DNA of 12,846 nt from Methylomonas sp. (lineage in GTDB: Bacteria > Pseudomonadota > Gammaproteobacteria > Methylococcales > Methylomonadaceae): positions 1 through 12,846 of the forward strand of contig JALXCS010000303.1 in the NCBI GenBank assembly GCA_026990815.1, read 5' to 3'. Each line of letters begins with the position of its first letter. Position 1 is the first letter of the stretch. The position numbers and the translations under genes were made by a program. Of the stretch, positions 7,092-12,846 are shown in pieces. The notes beneath the pieces were generated by a model, which searched no databases, was not told where the DNA came from, and saw only the letters and a list, made by a program, of their open reading frames with translations.

Positions 7092-7127
7092 CAGGCTAAC
7101 ACATAAAGTGTAGCCGGTTTTTTATTT
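7091..7127 (+). terminator. rho-independent terminator oriented on the plus strand
   Basis: GGCTA-A-CAC (7094-7102) pairs with GTG-TAGCC (7108-7115) around a 5-nt loop with one bulged A. CC at 7091-7092 can add two pairs with GG at 7116-7117. TTTTTTATTTT follows at 7118-7128. This is a well-formed intrinsic terminator, but only when read on the plus strand. Both flanking genes (argF, SH3 protein) are on the minus strand, where the stem is not followed by a T run. It would stop transcription entering argF in antisense, or end a short plus-strand RNA. Confidence 0.55.
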
Positions 7128-8024
7128 TAAGAGTAGTTCCAGTAATGCTTTTTGGGCATGGAGACGATTTTCTGCCTCTTGGAAAACTACGCTTTGTGGT
7201 CCATCAATAACTTCTGCGCTCACTTCTTCCCCTCGATGAGCCGGTAAACAATGCATAAACAGAGCGTCGGGTTTTGCCTGCTTCATAACTTCAGTATTTA
7301 CTTGAAAATCTGCAAAAGCAATTTCTCGTTGTTTTTGTTCTTCTTCCTGCCCCATGCTGGCCCATACATCAGTGACCACCAAATCAGAATTTTTGGCAGC
7401 GGCGGTTGGGGTGTCGAAGAAAGTAATTTGATGCCGGGCTGATTTAACAATTTCAGCATTGGGTTGAAATTGTTTTGGACAACAGATATGTAGCTTATAA
7501 TTCAGAAGTTTAGCTGCATTGATGTAGGAATGACACATATTGTTACCATCTCCGATCCAGGTTACGATTTTATTTTCGATATTCCCGCGCAATTCCAAAT
7601 AAGTCTGCATGTCAGCTAACAGTTGGCATGGGTGCAATAGTTCTGTTAAACCGTTAATAACCGGGACGCTGGAAAAATTTGCAAAAGTAGTGACGGTTTT
7701 GTGTTGGTGGGTTCTTAGCAAAATGCAATCCACCATGCTGGATATCACTCGGGCGCTGTCTTCAAGAGGTTCTCCCCGCCCTAATTGAGTATCCCTGGGT
7801 GACAAAAAAAGGGCGCTGCCACCAAAATGGATCATTCCAGTCTCAAAAGAAATGCGTGTGCGGGTTGATGATTTTTCAAAAATCATGGCCAATACTTTGC
7901 CTTTTAAAGGCTGGTAATCAGGATCTCGGTTACTTTTTAATGAGATGGCTCTATTTATGAGCGTTTTGAATTCCTGTGAGGTTAGATCAAGCAGGCTTAA
8001 AAAATGTCGGGTTGATTGGCGCAT
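7122..8024 (-). CDS. argF: ornithine carbamoyltransferase, anabolic
   Basis: 300 residues, the usual length. The carbamoyl-phosphate site STRT is at 53-56, within EKSSTRTRISFE. HPCQ is at 131-134, the ornithine loop SMG lies in DVWASMGQEEE near 220, and HCLPAHRG lies near 260. It joins carbamoyl phosphate and ornithine to citrulline in the cytoplasm. The motif set separates it from aspartate carbamoyltransferase. Its ATG lies 2 bp after the argD stop with no strong Shine-Dalgarno, so translation is probably coupled to argD. The next gene in arginine synthesis, argG, does not follow: the SH3 gene comes instead. Confidence 0.96.
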   Translation of the reverse strand: MRQSTRHFLSLLDLTSQEFKTLINRAISLKSNRDPDYQPLKGKVLAMIFEKSSTRTRISFETGMIHFGGSALFLSPRDTQLGRGEPLEDSARVISSMVDCILLRTHQHKTVTTFANFSSVPVINGLTELLHPCQLLADMQTYLELRGNIENKIVTWIGDGNNMCHSYINAAKLLNYKLHICCPKQFQPNAEIVKSARHQITFFDTPTAAAKNSDLVVTDVWASMGQEEEQKQREIAFADFQVNTEVMKQAKPDALFMHCLPAHRGEEVSAEVIDGPQSVVFQEAENRLHAQKALLELLLK

Positions 8025-8026
8025 TA

Positions 8027-9202
8027 TTACTTAGTGTGTTCGGTAACAAGTTCTACAAGGGTGTTGACCAATAAGTCAATTTGCTCACGGTTTATCACCA
8101 GTGGCGGTAATAATCTGATGACATTACCACTGGTAACATTAATTAATAGATTTTTTAATAACGCTTGTTGTACAAGGTCGGTGCAAGGTTTGGATAGCTC
8201 AATGCCTATCATCAAGCCTTTGTGACGAATATTTCTGACTTGGTTGTTGTGCTGCAATTTTTCACTTAGCAAATTGGTAATTAACGCACTTTTGTCTATG
8301 GCTTGATCAACAAGTTTTTGTTTTTCTAGCTCATCAAGAACTGCTAGTGCTGCTGCGCAGGCCAGTAAGTTGCCGCCAAAAGTTGATCCATGAGTACCTG
8401 CGGTCAATATTTTTCCTGCCTTTTCAGAAGCCAGGCAGGCTCCAATTGGAACTCCGTTTCCAAGTGCCTTTGCCAAAGTGCAAACATCCGGAATAATGTT
8501 ATTGTATTGAAATGCCAGAAATTTTCCAGTGCGCCCAATTCCGGTTTGTACTTCGTCAAGCATCATTAATAATTGATGTTGATCGCAAATCTTTCTGATT
8601 TTGTTTAAATAATCATCCGCAGGAATATTGACGCCTCCTTCACCCTGCACGGGTTCTGCTAAAATCGCAACAATATTTTTATTTTTTTGAATGATATTTT
8701 CGATTGCGGCTATGTCGTTAAACGGCGCATGCACAAAACCCTGCAGCAATGGGCCAAAACCTTCTTTTATCTTTGAATTACCTGTCGCGCTAAGTGTTGC
8801 TATCGTTCTGCCATGAAAACTTTTTTCCATAACAATAATTGAGGGTTTGGTTATGCCTTGGCTGTGACCATATCGGCGAGCTATTTTGATAGCTGCTTCA
8901 TTTGCTTCCGCACCGGAATTGCAAAAAAACACAGTCTCCAGCTTGCTGAGCCCACATAATTTTTCTGCTAGTTGTTCTTGAAGATCAATGTTGTATAGGT
9001 TAGATGTGTGAATTAAATTTTTACTTTGCTTGCAAATTGCAGAGTGGACTGTTGGATGAGCATGGCCTAAATTACAAACGGCAATACCTGAAATTGCATC
9101 GAGGTATCGAATATTATTATTGTCCCATAGCCACGCACCTTCACCGTGCATAAATGAAACTGGCAGGCGTCCGTAGGTTGACATGATATGGCTAGTTGAC
9201 AT
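8027..9202 (-). CDS. argD: acetylornithine aminotransferase (PLP class III)
   Basis: 391 residues. The class III aminotransferase landmarks are NSGAEANE (95-102), SFHGRT (128-133), DEVQTG (216-221) and the PLP-binding Lys245 in LAKALGNG. The N terminus (MSTYGRLPVSF then GEGAWLWD) is typical of ArgD. It converts N-acetylglutamate semialdehyde to N-acetylornithine with glutamate as amino donor. Relatives also serve as succinyldiaminopimelate aminotransferase in lysine synthesis. It is first in argD-argF and divergent from grxD across 191 bp. No Shine-Dalgarno precedes the chosen ATG (the sequence is CCCTCT) nor the next in-frame ATG at 9182-9184. The first start is kept because its extra residues fit the family. 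Confidence 0.95.
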   Translation of the reverse strand: MSTSHIMSTYGRLPVSFMHGEGAWLWDNNNIRYLDAISGIAVCNLGHAHPTVHSAICKQSKNLIHTSNLYNIDLQEQLAEKLCGLSKLETVFFCNSGAEANEAAIKIARRYGHSQGITKPSIIVMEKSFHGRTIATLSATGNSKIKEGFGPLLQGFVHAPFNDIAAIENIIQKNKNIVAILAEPVQGEGGVNIPADDYLNKIRKICDQHQLLMMLDEVQTGIGRTGKFLAFQYNNIIPDVCTLAKALGNGVPIGACLASEKAGKILTAGTHGSTFGGNLLACAAALAVLDELEKQKLVDQAIDKSALITNLLSEKLQHNNQVRNIRHKGLMIGIELSKPCTDLVQQALLKNLLINVTSGNVIRLLPPLVINREQIDLLVNTLVELVTEHTK

Positions 9203-9241
9203 AGAGGGAATTCGAAAATTTTGTGTTTTTAATAAAGGAAA

Positions 9242-9255
9242 AATAGTGCGCTATT
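9242..9255. promoter_or_regulatory. near-perfect palindrome in the argD leader, possible operator
   Basis: AATAGTGCGCTATT has arms AATAG and CTATT around TGCG. It lies about 12-25 nt downstream of the start expected from the candidate argD promoter at 9274-9302, a position where a bound repressor could act. It does not resemble the E. coli ARG box (TGAAT and ATTCA half-sites). No regulator can be named. Confidence 0.3.
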
Positions 9256-9273
9256 AGACACGAAAAACCTTTT

Positions 9274-9302
9274 ATTGTATTGTAGATTTTTAGGAACAGC
9301 AA
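9274..9302 (-). promoter_or_regulatory. candidate sigma-70 promoter for argD-argF
   Basis: On the minus strand TTGCTG (9297-9302, three of six) is followed at 17 bp by TACAAT (9274-9279, five of six). A second overlapping TACAAT lies at 9279-9284. Transcription would begin near 9267, giving a leader of about 65 nt that contains the AATAG/CTATT palindrome. Confidence 0.42.
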
Positions 9303-9354
9303 TTATTAGAAGTTATTTTTTTAATATTTTCTTTTTTTAGCAAGATATAGTTGA

Positions 9355-9360
9355 TAGAAT
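9355..9360 (+). promoter_or_regulatory. candidate -10 element of grxD
   Basis: TAGAAT matches the -10 consensus in five of six bases and lies 33 bp before the grxD ATG. A run of T at 9332-9337 is at the right distance for a -35 but matches poorly. The element is therefore tentative. Confidence 0.25.
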
Positions 9361-9393
9361 CACTCAGTTATTAAATGATTAAGGTGATGCAGA

Positions 9394-9723
9394 ATGGACG
9401 TAGTCGATAGAATTAAAGAACAAATTGAATCTAACCCGGTTCTTTTATACATGAAAGGCACACCGGATTTCCCGCAGTGCGGATTTTCTGGTCAGGTGAC
9501 CCAGATTTTAAATACGTGTAAGGCAAAATATGCCTATGTAAATATTTTTGAAGACCCTGAAATCAGAGAAGTGCTTAAAGAATATTCGCAATGGCCTACT
9601 TATCCGCAGCTTTATATTAAAGGTGAATTGGTGGGTGGTTGCGATATTGTTATGGACTTATACAATCGAGGAGAATTACAAAAATTGTTGTCTGAAGCTG
9701 ACAGCATAGAATCGGAGTCATAG
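9394..9723 (+). CDS. grxD: monothiol glutaredoxin, CGFS type (Grx4/GrxD)
   Basis: 109 residues, the single-domain length. The KGTP motif (21-24) is followed by PQCGFS with the active Cys29. Next come the WPTYPQLYIKGELVGGCDI stretch with the cis-proline and the glutathione-binding GGCD. CGFS glutaredoxins bind a glutathione-bridged [2Fe-2S] cluster as dimers or with BolA proteins and pass clusters to client enzymes; they are weak thiol reductants. AAGGTGA at 9381-9387 is a strong ribosome site six bases before the ATG. Divergent from argD. Its last six bases overlap the rnt gene on the other strand (9718-9723), so the two transcripts must overlap. Confidence 0.96.
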   Translation: MDVVDRIKEQIESNPVLLYMKGTPDFPQCGFSGQVTQILNTCKAKYAYVNIFEDPEIREVLKEYSQWPTYPQLYIKGELVGGCDIVMDLYNRGELQKLLSEADSIESES

Positions 9724-10362
9724 CTTAGATTTTTTTAGGCTGGCTTCCAAATTTTCAAGTTGTTTCCAGCGGTTGACGATTTTACAGAATAGTTTGGCTG
9801 TTTGTTTGGCATCATAAAGTGCAGAATGCGCCTTGTCGCTATCCCATTCCAGGTCTGCGGCTTGAGCAATTTTGGCAAGAACGGTTTGGCCATACATCAA
9901 GCCACCCAGTGTTGCAGTATCAAAAGTACTAAAAGGGTGGAAAGGACTGCGTTTAATTTGGCAGCGTTTGATGGCTGCATTAAGAAAACCAATATCAAAA
10001 GCGGGGTTATGGCCAACCAGGATTGCGCGACTGCATTTATTTCGCTTAACAGCTTCCCTAATTGGCTTAAAAATTTGTGATAACGCTTCTTTTTCATTAA
10101 CTGCCATTCGAAAAGGATGATAAGGGTCAATACCGTTGAATTTTAGTGCTGCTTGATCCAGTTCTGCTCCCTTGAAAGGGAGAATATGTACAGAGTGTGA
10201 TTCTCTACTGATGAACTGATCAGCTTCATCCAGTTCGACTATGACTGCAGCGAGTTCGAGCAATGGATTTTTTTTGGTATCAAAACCAGCTGTTTCGATA
10301 TCAACGATAACTGGTAAATAGCTTCTAAAGCGATTTGCGACAGGGTTTTGAATATTTTCCAT
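9718..10362 (-). CDS. rnt: ribonuclease T (DEDDh exonuclease)
   Basis: 214 residues, equal in length to E. coli RNase T. The catalytic set is in place: Asp21 and Glu23 (VDIETAGFD), Asp123 (GHNPAFDIGFL), His179 and Asp184 (AHSALYDA). FNGIDPYHP and NPFHPF-like SPFHPFSTFDTA match RNase T rather than the DNA polymerase epsilon subunit. It trims 3' ends of tRNA (CCA turnover) and matures 5S and 23S rRNA as a dimer. No Shine-Dalgarno is visible before the ATG (TTTCAAAAT). An AGGA lies more than 30 nt upstream with no start codon near it. Divergent from mlaA, convergent and overlapping with grxD. Confidence 0.95.
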   Translation of the reverse strand: MENIQNPVANRFRSYLPVIVDIETAGFDTKKNPLLELAAVIVELDEADQFISRESHSVHILPFKGAELDQAALKFNGIDPYHPFRMAVNEKEALSQIFKPIREAVKRNKCSRAILVGHNPAFDIGFLNAAIKRCQIKRSPFHPFSTFDTATLGGLMYGQTVLAKIAQAADLEWDSDKAHSALYDAKQTAKLFCKIVNRWKQLENLEASLKKSKL

Positions 10363-10501
10363 ATTTTGAAACTATATTTATTTCTTGGACGTTCCTTAGG
10401 TTTAAATTCCAATGACAGTGAGTTGAGCATACTTTCATAAAAATAACTGATAATTCAGCGGGATGTTGATTTTTGTATTGTTGATTTTTTCATCAGATTT
10501 T

Positions 10502-10529
10502 TTGATAAATTCGCCTCTTGTGATATGTT
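10502..10529 (+). promoter_or_regulatory. candidate promoter of mlaA with extended -10
   Basis: TTGATA (10502-10507, five of six) is separated by 16 bp from TATGTT (10524-10529, four of six). The -10 is preceded by TGa, the extended -10 form. Transcription would begin near 10536, leaving a leader of about 90 nt. That leader contains the inverted repeat ATGTA-TATT-TACAT (10549-10562) and a 17-codon ORF. The rest of the 265-bp rnt/mlaA spacer shows nothing else I can support. Confidence 0.45.
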
Positions 10530-10577
10530 ACCCGATCTTGCTCGTTTCATGTATATTTACATAGCGGAATTGATAAT

Positions 10578-10631
10578 ATGGAAGGGGAGGCAAAAAAACC
10601 CTGTGTTCCAAAATATGAGGATAATGAATGA
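10578..10631 (+). CDS. candidate 17-codon upstream ORF coupled to mlaA
   Basis: ATG at 10578 opens a frame encoding MEGEAKKPCVPKYEDNE and ending with TGA at 10629-10631. This TGA overlaps the mlaA ATG (10628-10630) as ATGA, the classic arrangement for translational coupling. The ribosome site is weak (AGCGGA, nine bases away), while mlaA has its own GAGG inside this ORF. It may be chance, since an ORF of this length is easily found. Confidence 0.25.
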   Translation: MEGEAKKPCVPKYEDNE

Positions 10632-11431
10632 AAACAACAAATGTTTTCCCTAAATTGGTTTCTCAGCTTTGTCTGATTCTTTTTGTTGTGATATTAAGTG
10701 GCTGTGCCAGTGCTCCCAAAAACCCTGAAGATCCCTGGGAGGATTGGAATCGAGGCGCTCAGAAATTTAATGATAATGTTGATGAATATGTGTTGAAGCC
10801 GGTTGCAAAAGGCTATCAATACGTAACACCTGAAATGGTGGATGAAAGTATTACCAATTTTTTTAGTAATCTAAAAGATATTGGGGTTACAGTCAATGAT
10901 TTGTTGCAGCTAAAATTCAAGCAAAGCGGTATGGATGCCAGTCGTTTTTTAGTTAACTCAACAGTTGGAGTGGCTGGTTTGATCGATGTTGCTTCCATGA
11001 TTGACTTGCCCAAGCATAATGAAGATTTTGGACAAACTCTAGGTGTATGGGGTGTGCCTTCAGGGCCTTATTTGGTTCTACCTTTTATCGGCCCTAGTTC
11101 ACCTAGAGGAGCAGCAGGTCTTGTTGGTGATGCTGTTATGCATCCTTTAACATATACATTTCTTGTTGGTGGAAGTTTGTCAACTGCTGCCAGCGCCGCA
11201 GCAACCGGAGCGAGATCTGTTGAAGCAGTTGATAAAAGAGCAGATTTCTTGAAGGTAGAAAAGGTGGCAACAGAAGCGGCAATTGATCGTTATGCATATT
11301 TCAGAGAGGCGTATAAGCAACGCCGTAAATATTTAATATACGATGGTAATGTGCCTGAAGGCAAGGAATATAATTTTGATGTCGATATCGATATTGATGA
11401 TGAACTGGATGAGTTGGAATTGTCTGAATAA
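10628..11431 (+). CDS. mlaA: MlaA (VacJ) outer-membrane lipoprotein
   Basis: 267 residues. A lipoprotein signal peptide ends in LSGC with the lipidated Cys26. The MlaA body follows: EDPWEDWNRGAQKFND near the mature N terminus, then NDLLQLKFKQSGMDASRFLVNSTVG, then DFGQTLGVWGVPSGPYLVLPFIGPSSPRG. In known systems MlaA forms a ring in the inner leaflet of the outer membrane and removes misplaced phospholipids through MlaC to the MlaFEDB transporter. No other mla gene is adjacent, which is usual for mlaA. GAGG at 10617-10620, seven bases from the ATG, sets the start; an ATG at 10624 is out of frame. The last 18 residues contain ten Asp/Glu and no basic residue, an acidic tail I do not know from E. 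coli MlaA. Confidence 0.95.
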   Translation: MKTTNVFPKLVSQLCLILFVVILSGCASAPKNPEDPWEDWNRGAQKFNDNVDEYVLKPVAKGYQYVTPEMVDESITNFFSNLKDIGVTVNDLLQLKFKQSGMDASRFLVNSTVGVAGLIDVASMIDLPKHNEDFGQTLGVWGVPSGPYLVLPFIGPSSPRGAAGLVGDAVMHPLTYTFLVGGSLSTAASAAATGARSVEAVDKRADFLKVEKVATEAAIDRYAYFREAYKQRRKYLIYDGNVPEGKEYNFDVDIDIDDELDELELSE

Positions 11432-11448
11432 GCTTTAGTTTATTCTGA
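11423..11448. terminator. hairpin spanning the mlaA stop codon
   Basis: TCTGAATAA (11423-11431) pairs with TTATTCTGA (11440-11448) with one mismatch around an 8-nt loop. A smaller CTGAC/GTCAG repeat overlaps at 11445-11455. Neither strand has a T run after it. In the 37-bp gap between convergent mlaA and pyrC it is the only structure that could end or protect both transcripts. Confidence 0.3.
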
Positions 11449-11468
11449 CTGTCAGGTTAAAAAATATC

Positions 11469-12503
11469 TCATTCGGATAATTGCCAGGAGATTGCTTCAC
11501 CTGCCTTGAGTGGAATAAGATGATCGTTGTTCACAGAGTAGTAACCAGGGATGATCCAATTATTTCTTCTCAGGGTGATTTTTTCGGTGTTTCTTGGAAG
11601 CTTATAAAAATCAGGGCCGTTGAAGCTGGCAAAAGTTTCTAAATTGCTCAGATTATTGGAACTAGCAAAAATTTCGGCATAAAGTTCAATGGCTGCATGG
11701 GCGCTATAACATCCTGCGCAGCCGCAACTATTTTCTTTTTTGAATTGTAAATGCGGCGCGCTGTCGGTTCCCAGGAAAAATTTAGGGTGACCGCTGGTTG
11801 CTGCGGCAATTAGTGCCAGCCGATGTTGTTCCCGTTTAATAATGGGTAAACAATAATGATGGGGGCGAATGCCGCCAGCAAGAATTGCATTACGATTAAA
11901 CATCAAATGTTGCGGGGTGATGGTTGCAGCAATTTTTTTTGAAGCAGCATGAACAAATTGTACTGCTTCCTCTGTAGTGACATGTTCCAAAACGATGCGT
12001 AATTCGGGGAAATCTGCAATAATTTTGGGGAGAATTTTGTCAACAAACACTCTCTCACGATCAAAAATATCACATTCCGGGGTTGTGATCTCGCCATGAA
12101 TTAAAAGTGGTATGTCGTGTTTTTGCATGGCCTCGAATATGGGAAAGATGTTGTCTAATTGAGTGACTCCTGAATCCGAATTTGTGGTTGCGCCAGCAGG
12201 ATATAATTTGCAGGCAAAAACATAAGGCGATGCAGCGGCTACTTTGATTTCTGAAACATGGATCGTGTCTGTCAGATACAATGTCATGAGTGGCTGAAAC
12301 TTCAAATTTTCAGGAACTGCCTGGATAATTTCCTGATAATAATTTTCCGCCAGCTTAACAGTTGTAATGGGCGGATTGAGATTGGGCATGATAATCGCCC
12401 TTGCAAACTGTCTGGCAGTATGGGGAATAACAGTTTTTAACATGGCGCCAGTTCGTACATGCAAATGCCAGTCATCGGGCCGGGTAATCGTTATTTGTTC
12501 CAT
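11469..12503 (-). CDS. pyrC: dihydroorotase, class II
   Basis: 344 residues, close to the 348 of E. coli PyrC. The metal ligands all fall in order: His13 and His15 (DDWHLHVR), the carbamylated Lys99 (CKLYPAGAT), His136 (LLIHGE), His174 (VLEHVTT) and Asp247 (GTDSAPH). It closes N-carbamoyl-aspartate to dihydroorotate in pyrimidine synthesis. The pattern is that of the compact class II enzyme, not the class I form fused or adjacent to pyrB. No Shine-Dalgarno is visible before the ATG (GTAGTTTA). A possible -10 TATAAA lies at 12534-12539. The E. coli-type leader hairpin that regulates pyrC by start-site switching is not seen. Confidence 0.96.
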   Translation of the reverse strand: MEQITITRPDDWHLHVRTGAMLKTVIPHTARQFARAIIMPNLNPPITTVKLAENYYQEIIQAVPENLKFQPLMTLYLTDTIHVSEIKVAAASPYVFACKLYPAGATTNSDSGVTQLDNIFPIFEAMQKHDIPLLIHGEITTPECDIFDRERVFVDKILPKIIADFPELRIVLEHVTTEEAVQFVHAASKKIAATITPQHLMFNRNAILAGGIRPHHYCLPIIKREQHRLALIAAATSGHPKFFLGTDSAPHLQFKKENSCGCAGCYSAHAAIELYAEIFASSNNLSNLETFASFNGPDFYKLPRNTEKITLRRNNWIIPGYYSVNNDHLIPLKAGEAISWQLSE

Positions 12504-12533
12504 TAAACTACTTTTTTAAACTAAAATAGATAT

Positions 12534-12539
12534 TTTATA
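12534..12539 (-). promoter_or_regulatory. candidate -10 element of pyrC
   Basis: TATAAA on the minus strand would place the transcript start near 12527, about 24 nt before the ATG. No good -35 stands at 16-18 bp. That position is occupied by the dyad at 12547-12580, so an activator or a repressor may act here. Confidence 0.28.
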
Positions 12540-12546
12540 CTTTACT

Positions 12547-12580
12547 AAACTGAATTTTGAGCATTTCGAAAATTTAGTTT
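12547..12580. promoter_or_regulatory. 12-bp inverted repeat in the pyrC/fmdB divergent region
   Basis: AAACTGAATTTT (12547-12558) is the reverse complement of AAAATTTAGTTT (12569-12580) except for one base, around a 10-nt centre. It covers the -35 side of the candidate pyrC promoter. On the other strand it ends five bases before the GAGGG ribosome site of the small ORF. It may be an operator or an RNA hairpin controlling that site. Confidence 0.4.
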
Positions 12581-12596
12581 TACAGAGGGTATTTAT

Positions 12597-12692
12597 ATGA
12601 CTCTTGAAAATAACAAATTCAGCCCATATTTAATTGTCGATATGTTTTTAGCTATGGCTAAATTAAATATGGTTTTTATTCAAAGTCTTTAA
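12597..12692 (+). CDS. candidate 31-residue small protein
   Basis: An ATG at 12597 is preceded by a strong Shine-Dalgarno (GAGGG, 12585-12589, seven bases away). It opens 31 codons to TAA at 12690-12692. The peptide starts MTLENNKFSPYL and its second half is hydrophobic (YLIVDMFLAMAKLNMVFIQSL is one residue too long to be typed as a clear membrane helix and contains Asp and Lys). It is 25 bp upstream of the fmdB-type gene on the same strand, so the two may be co-transcribed. I do not recognise it. Either a small protein or a leader peptide for the downstream gene is possible. Confidence 0.42.
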   Translation: MTLENNKFSPYLIVDMFLAMAKLNMVFIQSL

Positions 12693-12717
12693 CTAATTTT
12701 TTATTCTGGAGTGGGTA

Positions 12718-12846
12718 ATGCCAATTTACGAATATGTATGTCAAGCATGCGGTCATGAACATGAAGCTTTGGCAACAGTGAACGATAATCCTTTGGAGAC
12801 TTGTCTAGTTTGTAAGCAAGCTGAGGTGAAAAAGAAAATTATAGCA
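12718..12846 (+). CDS. FmdB-type zinc-ribbon protein (partial, cut by window end)
   Basis: The first 43 codons are present. MPIYEYVCQACGHEHEAL followed by CLVC is the FmdB/CxxC zinc-ribbon signature: Cys9 and Cys12, then a second CxxC at about 29-32, which bind one zinc. Family members are usually 70-110 residues with a disordered tail. Their role is not settled despite the name, which comes from a putative regulator of formamidase. In many gammaproteobacteria this gene precedes a DUF502 membrane protein and aspS, so the continuation may be that operon. GGAG at 12708-12711, six bases before the ATG, fixes the start. Confidence 0.88.
   Translation, partial: MPIYEYVCQACGHEHEALATVNDNPLETCLVCKQAEVKKKIIA

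Noticed and set aside
9211..9221. TTCGAAAATTT shared by the argD leader, the pyrC/fmdB spacer (12565-12575) and the end of argA (3182-3192, minus strand)
   Set aside because: One copy is inside coding sequence, the word is AT-rich, and it was found by eye after the fact; chance is the simplest explanation.
10239..10430. Minus-strand 63-codon frame overlapping the rnt start
   Set aside because: It overlaps rnt in another frame, has no recognisable content and would conflict with the well-supported RNase T start.

Overview
The window is about 12.8 kb of AT-rich (roughly 40% G+C by eye) chromosomal DNA. It almost certainly comes from a gammaproteobacterium. The pointers are RppH, a class III cyclic-nucleotide phosphodiesterase of the CpdA type, the fused kinase/acetyltransferase form of ArgA, RNase T, a TIGR04211/YgiM-type SH3 protein, the lipoprotein MlaA and a class II dihydroorotase PyrC. 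I cannot name the genus. The short dihydroxy-acid dehydratase and low G+C would fit an environmental lineage such as Methylococcales, but this is only a guess. No rRNA, tRNA, insertion sequence, phage gene or CRISPR array is visible.

Layout, left to right. (1) Positions 1-282 hold a possible 3' end of an upstream gene, a small hairpin, and a leader with a candidate promoter. (2) 283-1038 (+) encodes an exported protein of unknown function, with an STN-like fold followed by helical repeats. (3) 1042-1725 (-) is a HAD-IB phosphatase, divergent from rppH at 1866-2396 (+). (4) A minus-strand operon ilvD-argA-cpdA fills 6223-2399 and ends tail-to-tail with rppH. (5) A second minus-strand cluster, argD-argF and then the SH3 protein, fills 9202-6378. 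(6) grxD (+) diverges from argD and overlaps rnt (-) tail-to-tail. (7) mlaA (+) diverges from rnt and converges on pyrC (-). (8) pyrC diverges from a 31-codon candidate small gene and an FmdB-type zinc-ribbon gene that is cut by the window edge.

Functionally this is mostly core metabolism. ArgA, ArgD and ArgF are steps 1, 4 and 6 of arginine synthesis. IlvD belongs to branched-chain amino-acid synthesis and PyrC to pyrimidine synthesis, which shares carbamoyl phosphate with ArgF. RppH and RNase T act in RNA turnover, CpdA in cyclic-nucleotide removal, GrxD in Fe-S handling (IlvD needs a cluster), and MlaA in outer-membrane lipid asymmetry.

I found no clear undescribed multi-gene system. The most unexplained items are the orphan exported STN/helical-repeat protein, which is visibly more AT-rich than its neighbours; a well-formed plus-strand terminator between two minus-strand genes; two very small ORFs placed before mlaA and fmdB; and a long dyad in the pyrC/fmdB divergent region. 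Three pairs of genes also meet tail-to-tail with almost no space between them.
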